Assembly (NCBI GenBank): GCA_965204695.1
Contig: OZ242007.1
Location: 3,906,001-3,970,000 of the forward strand
Length of the DNA stretch: 64,000 bases
Reading direction: 5' to 3'
Source: JAHEKD01 sp965204695
GTDB lineage: Bacteria; Pseudomonadota; Gammaproteobacteria; Arenicellales; JAHEKD01
Of this stretch, positions 1-8,632 are shown piece after piece. Below the pieces are notes generated by a model. The model searched no databases. It was not told the origin of the DNA and saw only the letters and a program-made list of their open reading frames with translations. Positions within the stretch are counted from its first letter, which is position 1; every line of letters starts with the position of its first letter. Position numbers and translations under genes: made by a program.

Positions 1-473
1 GATTAGTTAAAGGTTTTGGGAATCCCAACGACACTGTAAGTTATCAGAATCTTAGCATCGCCAGGCCGGTCTTCAATGAACAACCTCAGGAACAATTCGA
101 TGAGGTCATCGAGGCTATGCAGTCTGTGGTACATGGTAATCGCGGAACCGCTAGACGGATTAGAACAGACAAATATACGATTGCGGGTAAAACTGGGACT
201 GCTCAGGTTGTTGGTATTGCTCAGAATCAAAAATATGATGCCAGTAAATTAGATAAAAAATATCATGACCATGCTTTATTTGTAGCGTTTGCTCCGGTTG
301 AAGATCCGCAAATTGCGGTAGCCGTTATTGTTGAAAATGGCGGCAGCGGTAGTAAAACGGCAGCACCTATCGCCAGGTCAGTGATGGACTTTTACTTTGA
401 GAATAGGAATTTACCGGCTGACTACGATAATTTTTATGTTCTAAATTCTGCTGAGCGGGAAACAATTCATTGA
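1..473 (+). CDS. mrdA: Penicillin-binding protein 2 (transpeptidase), C-terminal part
   Basis: The open frame enters from the left edge (first full codon at 3), so only about the last 156 residues are present. It carries the third transpeptidase motif in the context GKTGTAQ, followed by the usual class B PBP ending (HALFVAFAPVEDPQIAVAVIVENGG). PBP2 is the peptidoglycan DD-transpeptidase of the elongasome and works with the glycosyltransferase RodA, which follows at once: the stop TGA overlaps the TTG start of rodA. The order PBP2-RodA-MltB-RlpA-DacA is the standard gammaproteobacterial cell-elongation operon. The SxxK and SxN motifs lie outside the window. Confidence 0.93.
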   Translation, partial: LVKGFGNPNDTVSYQNLSIARPVFNEQPQEQFDEVIEAMQSVVHGNRGTARRIRTDKYTIAGKTGTAQVVGIAQNQKYDASKLDKKYHDHALFVAFAPVEDPQIAVAVIVENGGSGSKTAAPIARSVMDFYFENRNLPADYDNFYVLNSAERETIH

Positions 474-1558
474 TCCAACTGCGCTACAACCGGGCTCTCA
501 TCGACTGGCCATTATTTCTGGGTTTGGTTGTATTAATGGGAATTGGACTAATGGTGATTTACAGTGCCAGCAACCAAAATGACGATATGATTGTCAGACA
601 GTTATTTCGTGTCGGCGCTTCGTTGTTTGCGTTATTGTTATTCGCCCAAATTGACCCGGATAGACTGTACCGCTGGTCTCCATATATATTTGTTTTTGGG
701 CTGGCGTTGCTTGGATTGGTGCTAACCATAGGTATAACAGGTAAAGGGGCTCAGCGTTGGCTGGATTTAGGTGTTATCCGTATACAACCTTCCGAGATCA
801 TGAAGCTTGCAGTTCCCATGATGGTGGCTTGGCTGATGGTTAGATTTACTTTCCCGGCAAATTTCAAAAGTATCACCTTGGCATTGGTTTGTATTTGTGT
901 GCCTTGTGCGATGATCATTTTGCAGCCTGATTTAGGTACAGCGATATTAATTGCAGCGTCGGGCCTGGTGGTCTTATTTCTAGCAGCCGTATCATGGAAA
1001 TTGATTTTGGCGGGAGTGGCGGTTATTGCCGCAGTCGCTCCGTTTTTATGGACAAATCTACATCCATACCAACAAAAGAGAATCTTAACCTTGTTTGATC
1101 CATGGTCGGATCCACTGGGCGCTGGCTATCACACGATTCAGTCGATTATAGCTATTGGGTCAGGTGGGACTTATGGTAAGGGCTGGCTCAACGGTACTCA
1201 GTCAAGACTGGATTACATTCCTGAGCAAAGTACTGATTTCATTTTCTCGGTGTTTGCCGAAGAATTTGGTTTAGTAGGGGTCATTATTCTGATCGCTATT
1301 TATTTATTTATTATTTTGCGTTGCTTTCAAATTTCATTCACCGTACAGCATACTTATTCTAGATTACTGGCTGGTGGCTTGGCGACTACGTTTTTTTGCT
1401 ATTTATTTGTGAATATTGGCATGGTTTCAGGTATCCTCCCAGTGGTTGGTGTGCCGTTACCTTTGATTAGTTATGGTGGTACCTCAATGGTTACCTTAAT
1501 GGCTGCCTTTGGAGTGATGATGAGTATTTCTACTCACAAAAAATTAATGCATTCGTAG
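470..1558 (+). CDS. rodA: Rod shape-determining peptidoglycan glycosyltransferase RodA
   Basis: A 362-residue polytopic membrane protein of the SEDS family, which polymerises lipid II into glycan strands during side-wall growth together with PBP2. Family hallmarks are visible: GAQRWLDLGVIRIQPSEIMK in the first third, QPDLGTAI in the middle, YIPEQSTDFIFSVFAEEFG, and PLPLISYGGTS near the C-terminus. Length matches the family (about 370). The start is TTG at 470, overlapping the mrdA stop, which implies translational coupling. The same operon continues into mltB. Confidence 0.95.
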   Translation: MIQLRYNRALIDWPLFLGLVVLMGIGLMVIYSASNQNDDMIVRQLFRVGASLFALLLFAQIDPDRLYRWSPYIFVFGLALLGLVLTIGITGKGAQRWLDLGVIRIQPSEIMKLAVPMMVAWLMVRFTFPANFKSITLALVCICVPCAMIILQPDLGTAILIAASGLVVLFLAAVSWKLILAGVAVIAAVAPFLWTNLHPYQQKRILTLFDPWSDPLGAGYHTIQSIIAIGSGGTYGKGWLNGTQSRLDYIPEQSTDFIFSVFAEEFGLVGVIILIAIYLFIILRCFQISFTVQHTYSRLLAGGLATTFFCYLFVNIGMVSGILPVVGVPLPLISYGGTSMVTLMAAFGVMMSISTHKKLMHS

Positions 1559-1567
1559 TACTTAAGA

Positions 1568-2554
1568 ATGAATAAAAAGTTTATACAGATACTGATTTTA
1601 GTTTTTAGTCTAAGTCCGGTAATAGCTAACGCTTTAGATTTAAACAAATACCCCGAACTCAAGTCTATTACCGATAATTTGGTGGCAGAAGGGGTTTACA
1701 ATCAAAACGAATTGGATAAATTATTTGCCAAAGTTGAGCTGCGACCTAGCGTAGTTGAAGCCTTTAAGCGACCCGCTGAGAAACTAACTTGGGCTAAATA
1801 CCGTGGTTTATTTATTACCGACAAAGTCGTGCGTAATGGGGCAAAGTTCTGGACACAGCACAAAGAGCTGTTAGAACGCGCAGCACAAGAATATGGTGTG
1901 CCGGAAGAAATAATTGTCGCTATTTTAGGTGTGGAAACCCGTTTTGGTACAAACAAAGGTAACAATGCTGTTATTAACAGTTTGTCGACTCTGTCGTTGC
2001 AATTTGAGCGGCGCAAGGCATTTTTTCAGTCTGAATTGGAAAGTTTTCTAAAGTTAGCTAAGACGGAACAACTGAACCCGCTAACTACCGTCGGTTCTTA
2101 TGCTGGTGCCATGGGCATCCCACAATTTATCGCTTCCAGTTACGATGCCTATGCGATAGATTTTAATGGTGATGGTAAGCGGGATTTAATTAATTCCTAC
2201 GCTGATGCAATCGGCAGTGTGGCAAATTATTTTAAAAAGCATGGTTGGCAAACGGGTAATCCGGTCAACGTCAAAGTTAATGGTGTCAAATCAAGTCAGT
2301 ATAAAGCTTATAAGCAATCGGGTAAGTCAGCCAAGTACAGTCTCGGAGAGATAAAAAAGTCAGGTGTGAAAGTTTCTAAGAATTATTCTGATCAACTAGC
2401 CGCAGACATGATCAAACTTGAAGGCCGCAAGGGCACAGAGTACCAAGTTGTATTTGATAATTTTTATGTTATAAAGCGGTACAATCAAAGCAATTTGTAC
2501 GCGATGGCAGTGTCTGAATTGAGCCAGGCGATTAAAAATAAATATCGTCAGTAA
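1568..2554 (+). CDS. mltB: Lytic murein transglycosylase B
   Basis: A 328-residue periplasmic enzyme that cleaves the MurNAc-GlcNAc bond of peptidoglycan, forming 1,6-anhydro ends. The N-terminus is a signal peptide (IQILILVFSLSPVIANA) without a lipobox cysteine, so it looks soluble rather than a lipoprotein like E. coli MltB. The catalytic glutamate lies in GVETRFGTNKG (about residue 122). The family stretches GSYAGAMGIPQFIASSYDAYAID and DFNGDGKRDL follow. It starts 10 bases after rodA in the same operon. Confidence 0.93.
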   Translation: MNKKFIQILILVFSLSPVIANALDLNKYPELKSITDNLVAEGVYNQNELDKLFAKVELRPSVVEAFKRPAEKLTWAKYRGLFITDKVVRNGAKFWTQHKELLERAAQEYGVPEEIIVAILGVETRFGTNKGNNAVINSLSTLSLQFERRKAFFQSELESFLKLAKTEQLNPLTTVGSYAGAMGIPQFIASSYDAYAIDFNGDGKRDLINSYADAIGSVANYFKKHGWQTGNPVNVKVNGVKSSQYKAYKQSGKSAKYSLGEIKKSGVKVSKNYSDQLAADMIKLEGRKGTEYQVVFDNFYVIKRYNQSNLYAMAVSELSQAIKNKYRQ

Positions 2555-2557
2555 ATC

Positions 2558-3307
2558 ATGCGCATATTTATTTCCTTATTGTTTTTATTTATATTGGCGA
2601 GTTGTTCCTCTGTGCCTGAAGATCAGGCGACTGAGCCTGTAGAAATCAAACCCGAGCCTGTAGTGGCCAAGGCTGAGCCTCTGAGTAAGACGGGCAACGA
2701 TCCTTATGTGGTTGCTGGAATTCTTTATACACCCAAGCATCAGCTTAATAACTTTACCGAAGAAGGCTTGGCTTCCTGGTATGGGAGAAAGTTTCACGGC
2801 AAAAAAACCTCCAGCGGCGAAATTTACAATATGTATCTTTATTCTGCGGCTCATAAAACGCTGCCCATACCGAGTTACATCAAAGTCACTAACCTAGCTA
2901 ACAATAAGTCTTTGAATGTCAGAGTAAATGATCGTGGGCCATTTGTTGATGACCGCATATTGGATTTGTCTTATGCAGCAGCAAGGGATCTCAGTTTCGC
3001 TGATAAAGGCACTACTCGAGTAAGAATCGAATCCATTTCTGTCATTTCTCAGGAAAATTCTGATGACTTGTCTGAAGATGGTGTTATTTATTTGCAAACA
3101 GGTGTTTATTCGAAGCAAAACAATGCCTTGTTAGCCAAATCACAGTTGGAATCACAAGGGTATCAAGTCAAAATACAACAACGAGATGATGCACTGTTTA
3201 GCGTAAAAGTAGGACCGTTTAAATCAGCGGCATTAGCCTATAATGAGAAAATAGATTTAGAAAAATCTATGCGTTCACCTGTAATGCTGATCACAGAAAG
3301 ACAATGA
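2558..3307 (+). CDS. rlpA: RlpA-like lipoprotein with double-psi barrel and SPOR domain
   Basis: A 249-residue outer-membrane lipoprotein. The lipobox is LASC, followed by an E/P-rich linker. The double-psi beta-barrel domain (about 65-155) shows GLASWYGRKFHGKKTSSGE and the conserved VNDRGPFVDDRILDLSYAAA, including the catalytic Asp context. The last 80 residues form a SPOR domain (YLQTGVYSKQNNALLAKSQL ... VKVGPF), which binds denuded glycan at septa. RlpA proteins in several species are lytic transglycosylases acting on naked glycan strands. The gene overlaps dacA by 4 bases. Confidence 0.93.
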   Translation: MRIFISLLFLFILASCSSVPEDQATEPVEIKPEPVVAKAEPLSKTGNDPYVVAGILYTPKHQLNNFTEEGLASWYGRKFHGKKTSSGEIYNMYLYSAAHKTLPIPSYIKVTNLANNKSLNVRVNDRGPFVDDRILDLSYAAARDLSFADKGTTRVRIESISVISQENSDDLSEDGVIYLQTGVYSKQNNALLAKSQLESQGYQVKIQQRDDALFSVKVGPFKSAALAYNEKIDLEKSMRSPVMLITERQ

Positions 3308-4482
3308 TGATTGTTCAATCTATTTTTGCGAAGACGCAATTTGGTCTATTGTTAGGCTGCTTTTTTAGCCTGCAAGCCTTTGCTATTTCTCCAATCCCGG
3401 ATCTGCTAAAAACGGGGGCTTCAGCACCTAAACCCGAAGCAGTCTCGTGGATGCTGGTCGAACAAAATACCGGCTGGGTCTTGGCTGAAAACAATGCGCA
3501 ACAACGTATTCCTCCGGCAAGCCTGAGTAAAATCATGACCTCCTATGTGGTGTTTGAGGCACTGAAAAATGGCACCATCAGTCTTGATGACAAGGTCAGA
3601 ATTAGTGAAAAGGCCTGGAAGACCGGTGGCTCAAAGATGTTTATAAAAGTCGATACGCAGGTCACCATTGAAGAATTGATCAAGGGTTTGATCGTTCAAT
3701 CCGGCAATGACGCAGCAGTCGCTTTAGCAGAGTATGTGGCTGGCGATGTAACCACATTCTCAGAAATGATGAATCAGACAGCGGCCAGACTGGGTATGAC
3801 AGATAGCAATTTCACTAATTCGCATGGATTGCCGGATCCAGATCACTATACTACCGCAAAGGATTTAATGATTTTGACCACACGGATGATTGCGGATTTT
3901 CCTGATTATTATGCCTGGTATAAGGAAAAGGAATATACCTACAACGAAATTACTCAAAATAATCGCAATCGGTTGCTGTGGCTAAATGAAAATGTGGATG
4001 GTGTCAAAACTGGGCACACACAGGAAGCGGGCTATTGTCTAATCGGTTCAGCGATAGAAGATAATTTGCGACTGACAGCTATAGTGACTGGTGCAGATAG
4101 CGATAGGGCCAGGGTCAGATTTGTCGAATCATTATTACGCTATGGCTATAACTATTATGAATATGTACCAGTTTATCAGCGTGGTGACAGTGTAACCCAG
4201 GTGCCGATTTATAAAGGAACCAGTTCAACTGTCGCTGCGACGGTAATGGATGATGTTAATTTGTTGGTGCCGCGCGGCAAATCAGATCAGCTCACTGCCC
4301 AGATAACGACTCAAAAAAAGTTGATTGCTCCGATAGCCGCTAATTCTGAGATTGGCACATTGTCAGTGAATTTTACTGGTGCATCAGTAAGAGAAATTCC
4401 ATTAGTGGTCGCTCAGCAAATTGACAAAGGGCCGATTTGGGCGCAATTGCTTGATAGTTTGAAACTATGGTGGCTGGAATAA
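3304..4482 (+). CDS. dacA: D-alanyl-D-alanine carboxypeptidase (PBP5/6 type)
   Basis: A 392-residue low-molecular-weight PBP that trims the terminal D-Ala from pentapeptide stems. A signal peptide is followed by the three penicillin-binding motifs: S73-L-S-K76 (in PASLSKIMT), SGN (about residue 134, QSGNDAAVAL) and KTG (about 235, VKTGHT). The C-terminal all-beta domain ends in an amphipathic helix (WAQLLDSLKLWWLE) that usually anchors the protein to the outer face of the inner membrane. It overlaps rlpA by 4 bases and ybeD by 16, typical of this operon. Confidence 0.95.
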   Translation: MMIVQSIFAKTQFGLLLGCFFSLQAFAISPIPDLLKTGASAPKPEAVSWMLVEQNTGWVLAENNAQQRIPPASLSKIMTSYVVFEALKNGTISLDDKVRISEKAWKTGGSKMFIKVDTQVTIEELIKGLIVQSGNDAAVALAEYVAGDVTTFSEMMNQTAARLGMTDSNFTNSHGLPDPDHYTTAKDLMILTTRMIADFPDYYAWYKEKEYTYNEITQNNRNRLLWLNENVDGVKTGHTQEAGYCLIGSAIEDNLRLTAIVTGADSDRARVRFVESLLRYGYNYYEYVPVYQRGDSVTQVPIYKGTSSTVAATVMDDVNLLVPRGKSDQLTAQITTQKKLIAPIAANSEIGTLSVNFTGASVREIPLVVAQQIDKGPIWAQLLDSLKLWWLE

Positions 4483-4751
4483 CTCCACAAGCGATAGATC
4501 AAGTTATCGAATATCCGGCCGAATATGGCATCAAGGTGATGGGTTTGGCAGAAGCTGGTTTTGATAAGTTGATCAAGTCGATTTTATCCAGTCATCTGGA
4601 TGACGACCAAGCTATCGATTATTCATATAAAAAAAGTGCTAAGAAAAAGTACATTTCAATAACTTGCACTTTTAAGGCTAAATCCCGTGTTCAATTGGAC
4701 CTGATTTATGCGCAAATGCGATCACACCCTAAAGTATTGATGGTACTTTAA
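4467..4751 (+). CDS. ybeD: YbeD/DUF493 family protein
   Basis: A 94-residue small protein of the UPF0250 family with an ACT-like ferredoxin fold, identified from the conserved beginning YPAEYGIKVMGLAEAGF and the ending SRVQLDLIYAQMRSHPKVLMVL. Its function is unknown, but it sits almost always between dacA and lipB, as here. The start ATG lies inside the end of dacA, and its stop is immediately followed by the GTG of lipB. Confidence 0.9.
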   Translation: MVAGITPQAIDQVIEYPAEYGIKVMGLAEAGFDKLIKSILSSHLDDDQAIDYSYKKSAKKKYISITCTFKAKSRVQLDLIYAQMRSHPKVLMVL

Positions 4752-5468
4752 GTGGTTGAATCAAATCAGCTTATTATCAGAAAATTTGGAATATTGCCGT
4801 ATCAATCGGTATGGCAGGCAATGAAAGATTTTGTTGCTGATAAATCAACAAAACCCGATGAATTGTGGTTGTTACAACATGAACCAGTCTATACCAAGGG
4901 GATTCGTTGTAAGGAACAGCCGTTTTCTCAAGGGCAACATATCCCAGTTATCCCAGTGGATCGGGGCGGATTAATGACCTATCATGGGCCGGGACAATTA
5001 GTTGCTTATTGTCTTATTAATTTGCCGCGTAAAAAATTAAACATTAAGCAAATGGTGAATTTGCTTGAGCAAAGCGTGATTAACTTTTTACAAACCTATT
5101 CGATTTCGGCAAATCGGATCGAGGGAGCACCCGGGATTTACCTGGGCGAAAAAAAAATCGCTTCAATTGGTCTTAGGGTCCGTAATCAAACCACTTACCA
5201 TGGATTAAGTGTTAATTTTGATATGGATTTACAGCCTTTTGACTGGATTAATCCTTGTGGGTTTGAAAAACTGCAAGTCGTTCAGTTACGAGATCTAATT
5301 GATTCCTTTGACTGGTTGCAAGCTCAACAAACGTTTGTTAACGAGTTAGCAGGATCGTTTGGTTACAAAAATATCAGTATTGAAACTCATAACGACTCCT
5401 TTTTTAGCTTTGCTCGCAAGGATTCGAGTCTTTCCACTGTGCCAATGTCCATCCACTCTCCGGTGTGA
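4752..5468 (+). CDS. lipB: Octanoyl-ACP:protein N-octanoyltransferase
   Basis: A 238-residue enzyme that moves octanoate from ACP to lipoyl domains, the first step of lipoate assembly; the lipoyl domains of aceF and lpdA in this window are natural substrates. Visible motifs are DRGGLMTYHGPGQLVAY, the catalytic Lys in EKKIASIGLRV (about 135) and the catalytic Cys in INPCGF (about 169). The GTG start directly abuts ybeD. The protein is some 20 residues longer than usual and its 3' end overlaps the convergent murU gene by 82 bases. lipA, its usual neighbour in enterics, is not here. Confidence 0.94.
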   Translation: MVESNQLIIRKFGILPYQSVWQAMKDFVADKSTKPDELWLLQHEPVYTKGIRCKEQPFSQGQHIPVIPVDRGGLMTYHGPGQLVAYCLINLPRKKLNIKQMVNLLEQSVINFLQTYSISANRIEGAPGIYLGEKKIASIGLRVRNQTTYHGLSVNFDMDLQPFDWINPCGFEKLQVVQLRDLIDSFDWLQAQQTFVNELAGSFGYKNISIETHNDSFFSFARKDSSLSTVPMSIHSPV

Positions 5469-6079
5469 ATTGAGGCCGAAATCAGCCCAAGTGTGATTTG
5501 TTCATGTAAAACAGGGGCAAGTTTTTTGAATTCAATTTTTTGATTTGCAAATAGGCGCCGACGATAAATGCCAATACCGCTAAAGGTATAACTAAGTCCT
5601 CGTGTCTTTTCAATTAAGCGGCCATTTTGAATTGAAAAATCACCGTGGGGATTGTGGTTTGGATTAGTAACCAGAACGATATGGGCGTTATCCTTGTTAC
5701 TGTCAGGCAAGTCCTTGATATTATTGAAATTATAATCACACCATATATCACCATTAACAACCAACAGTTTTTCACTATCAACCTCAGCAAATGTGTTAAT
5801 AATGGCGCCGGCAGTCTCCAGGGCGCCATCAGGCTCGTCTAAATAGGATATCTCAAGGTCAGGAAAATGCTTGGTAAACAACAACTCGTCAAACTGCTGA
5901 CGTAAATGTGCCCGGTTAATGTAAATTTTTTTTACCCCGGATTTGGCTAGATTTTGAATGTGATATTCAATTAATCGATGCTTGCCTACCTCAATCAAGG
6001 GTTTCGGAATTGAGTCAGTTATGGGTCTTAGACGCTCACCTCTACCGGCAGCGAGTATCAATGCGATATCACAGTTCAT
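5387..6079 (-). CDS. murU: MurU-like sugar-1-phosphate nucleotidyltransferase
   Basis: A protein of about 230 residues with the signature LAAGRGERLRPITD and SIPKPLIEVG, the nucleotide- and metal-binding elements of the NTP-transferase family; VVNGDIWCDY is the metal-binding Asp strand. Its position next to lptD matches N-acetylmuramate-1-phosphate uridylyltransferase (MurU) of the peptidoglycan recycling bypass. I prefer the internal ATG at 6079, which places the motif near the N-terminus as in homologues; the frame also opens from 6133. The usual partner kinase gene amgK, normally just upstream, is absent. Another sugar nucleotidyltransferase role is possible. Confidence 0.75.
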   Translation of the reverse strand: MNCDIALILAAGRGERLRPITDSIPKPLIEVGKHRLIEYHIQNLAKSGVKKIYINRAHLRQQFDELLFTKHFPDLEISYLDEPDGALETAGAIINTFAEVDSEKLLVVNGDIWCDYNFNNIKDLPDSNKDNAHIVLVTNPNHNPHGDFSIQNGRLIEKTRGLSYTFSGIGIYRRRLFANQKIEFKKLAPVLHEQITLGLISASIHTGEWMDIGTVERLESLRAKLKKESL

Positions 6080-6184
6080 TGTAATTGGTAAAAAAGCTTG
6101 GTCATAAGCATTGGTATATAGGTCAAAACTCACTATAATTCTAACTCAACGAAAAAACAAAGCTCCTCTGTTAAGGAAATTAAA

Positions 6185-8626
6185 ATGCGCTTTAAATCAA
6201 TTCGTTGGCAAAAAAGACTAGACAAAGGAAATGTTCATTTTATGAGACAATTATCATTCGCCTTGAGCCTATTTTTGGTGCTAGGGTTTCCAACACACAG
6301 TCAGGCCCAGACCACAACCACACAATCTGATTCAGCAACAGAGTCAGACTCAATAGTAGAATCAGATTCTAATAGCGACGAGCAAGATGAAGATTTAACC
6401 TATGAGGAATTAAGAGCCAAGGAAAAAAGAGAGCGGCGCTTTGAACAAGCAAAGCGTTGTTTAGGCGTTATTGCAGTTCCTGGCGACATAACACTGAGTC
6501 GCTCACAGGTGCAGGCATTACCACTAGAGCTTGAAGCTGATGATATTGATTTGCCAGATGCTAATACGGTGGAACTACAAGGCAAAGCTTACGCACAACA
6601 GGGACCACAAAAAATTAGCGCCGATAATATTCGTTATAGTAAAAATGATGATCAACTCAACGCTACAGGCGGAGTTGAGGTTTTTTCTCCGAATGGAGAT
6701 AAATTCACCGCAGAAAGTCTGGATATGGAAATTGAGACTTTTACAGGGGCCGCCAACGATATTAATTATGTAGTAGCAGATCGAACTTATGTGCCTAAGG
6801 TTAAAAACAATGCTTTTGCTATGGCAAGAGGTGGGGCGGTTTCTGCCAACTTCCTTGGTCATGATTTAATGGAATTGCAGGACGTTACCTATACCAATTG
6901 TGTTGAAGGTAACGATGATGTGGTGATAAAAGCTAACAGTCTTGTCCTGGATCATGCAACGGGTACAGGTATTGCACGCAATGCAACATTGAGATTTCTT
7001 GGGGTGCCCGTTTTTTATACACCCTATATATCCTTTCCGATTAGTAGCGAGCGAAAAACCGGTTTTCTTGCCCCCACATTTGGTAGTGACTCCGAAGAAG
7101 GATTTTTTGTCGGTGTACCCTATTACATCAATATTTCGCCTGGATTTGATGCGACCATTACACCTCGATATTTTAGTGATCGAGGTTTACAGTTGGGTGT
7201 CGAATTTCGTTACTTGACGGAAACCGCAGAAGGTGAGCTTGATGTGGAATATTTACCAGGTGATGATTTGCAAATAGAAGAGGATGATGAGGAAGATCGT
7301 GCTGCAGTGACGTTTTATCATGAACAGGAATTCACTGAAGACCTGGAAGGTGAGATCGATTTCCAATGGGCATCTGATGAAGATTATTATGATGATTTTA
7401 GTAATAACTTATTCTTAAATAGTGCCACACACTTAATTCGACGCGGACGCCTGAATTATTATGGCGATATTTTTCGTACCGAATTTGGAGTGCTTGACTA
7501 TTACACTCTCGATGAAGAGATAGAGGAATCCAGTCGACCCTATGCACAATTACCTTATTTGTTAGTTGATGCTAGGGAACGCAATGGAATGTTTGGTTTA
7601 ACTTATGAGCTTGAAGCCAGTTTTACTGAATTTGACCGTGATGCCACAGTCGAGGGTTCGCGATATTTTATTAATCCTTCTATTAGCTTACCGCTTAAAG
7701 AAATTTACGGTTATGTTACACCTAAATTAGGTTTTAATTATGCAAGATACAATTTAGATAATGTAGAAAATGGCGAGGAGGATTCACCCTATCGCTATGT
7801 CACCACAGCAAGTATAGATAGTGGATTGTTTTTTGAAAGAGAATTTTCCTGGGCAGGAAGACCACACATTCAAACGTTGGAACCGCGTTTATTTTATGTG
7901 TACATACCTGAAGAAGATCAATCAGCAATACCTTCGTTTGATACCAGTGAATTATCGCTAAACAACTTTAGTAATATTTTCAGGGAAAACAGATTTATAG
8001 GTGAAGATCGTATTGGCGATACTAATCAGCTTACGTTTGGTGTCGAATCTAGATTCTTAGATGGAGATACAGGGGTAGAGCGTGGTTACATTAACTTCGG
8101 CCAGATTTTTTATTTGTCTGATCGTGAAATCAGCCTAACCAGCGATGATGCAGATATTGATCGTTCTACATCAGATTTTCTTGCTGAAGCCAGTGTCGAT
8201 TTATACTCTGACTGGACTTTGTATGGATTTGCTTCCTGGGATACTGAAGAAAGTGAAAATAATGTTAGACGGTTAAGGATTAACTATGGCGACGATGAAA
8301 TAGGCGAGAACTATTTCAATCTTGGTTACTTTTTTAATCGTACTCGAGCCACCAATGGCACCGCAACTGAGAGTGAATCTTTGGATTTGGAATTCGGTTG
8401 GCGCATTAGCCCGACATGGAGTATTTATGCCCAAGACATATATTCACTTAGTGATAGCGAAAATCGCTATTTTTCAGCAGGGGTAAGATATGATGCCTGT
8501 TGCTGGAAATTAACAGTAGGGGGTGAGCGCCGTTTTGACAAAGAAAGGGATGAACGAGATGGGTTTTTTGTCACCCTTGAGTTCACCGGTTTAACCAGTA
8601 TTACTTCAAAACAAGGCATTAAGTAA
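6185..8626 (+). CDS. lptD: LPS-assembly outer-membrane protein LptD
   Basis: An 813-residue translocon subunit that inserts lipopolysaccharide into the outer leaflet with the lipoprotein LptE. An N-terminal signal peptide best fits the internal ATG at 6242 (RQLSFALSLFLVLGFPTHSQA), but both 6185 and 6242 have a Shine-Dalgarno-like AAGGAAA. The periplasmic OstA-like domain lies at about 120-240, followed by an acidic beta-barrel. The cysteines used for the disulfide relay are present: RCLGV, TNCVEG and the adjacent pair in DACCWKL near the C-terminus. It is divergent from murU and followed at once by surA. Confidence 0.95.
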   Translation: MRFKSIRWQKRLDKGNVHFMRQLSFALSLFLVLGFPTHSQAQTTTTQSDSATESDSIVESDSNSDEQDEDLTYEELRAKEKRERRFEQAKRCLGVIAVPGDITLSRSQVQALPLELEADDIDLPDANTVELQGKAYAQQGPQKISADNIRYSKNDDQLNATGGVEVFSPNGDKFTAESLDMEIETFTGAANDINYVVADRTYVPKVKNNAFAMARGGAVSANFLGHDLMELQDVTYTNCVEGNDDVVIKANSLVLDHATGTGIARNATLRFLGVPVFYTPYISFPISSERKTGFLAPTFGSDSEEGFFVGVPYYINISPGFDATITPRYFSDRGLQLGVEFRYLTETAEGELDVEYLPGDDLQIEEDDEEDRAAVTFYHEQEFTEDLEGEIDFQWASDEDYYDDFSNNLFLNSATHLIRRGRLNYYGDIFRTEFGVLDYYTLDEEIEESSRPYAQLPYLLVDARERNGMFGLTYELEASFTEFDRDATVEGSRYFINPSISLPLKEIYGYVTPKLGFNYARYNLDNVENGEEDSPYRYVTTASIDSGLFFEREFSWAGRPHIQTLEPRLFYVYIPEEDQSAIPSFDTSELSLNNFSNIFRENRFIGEDRIGDTNQLTFGVESRFLDGDTGVERGYINFGQIFYLSDREISLTSDDADIDRSTSDFLAEASVDLYSDWTLYGFASWDTEESENNVRRLRINYGDDEIGENYFNLGYFFNRTRATNGTATESESLDLEFGWRISPTWSIYAQDIYSLSDSENRYFSAGVRYDACCWKLTVGGERRFDKERDERDGFFVTLEFTGLTSITSKQGIK

Positions 8627-8632
8627 GAAAAA

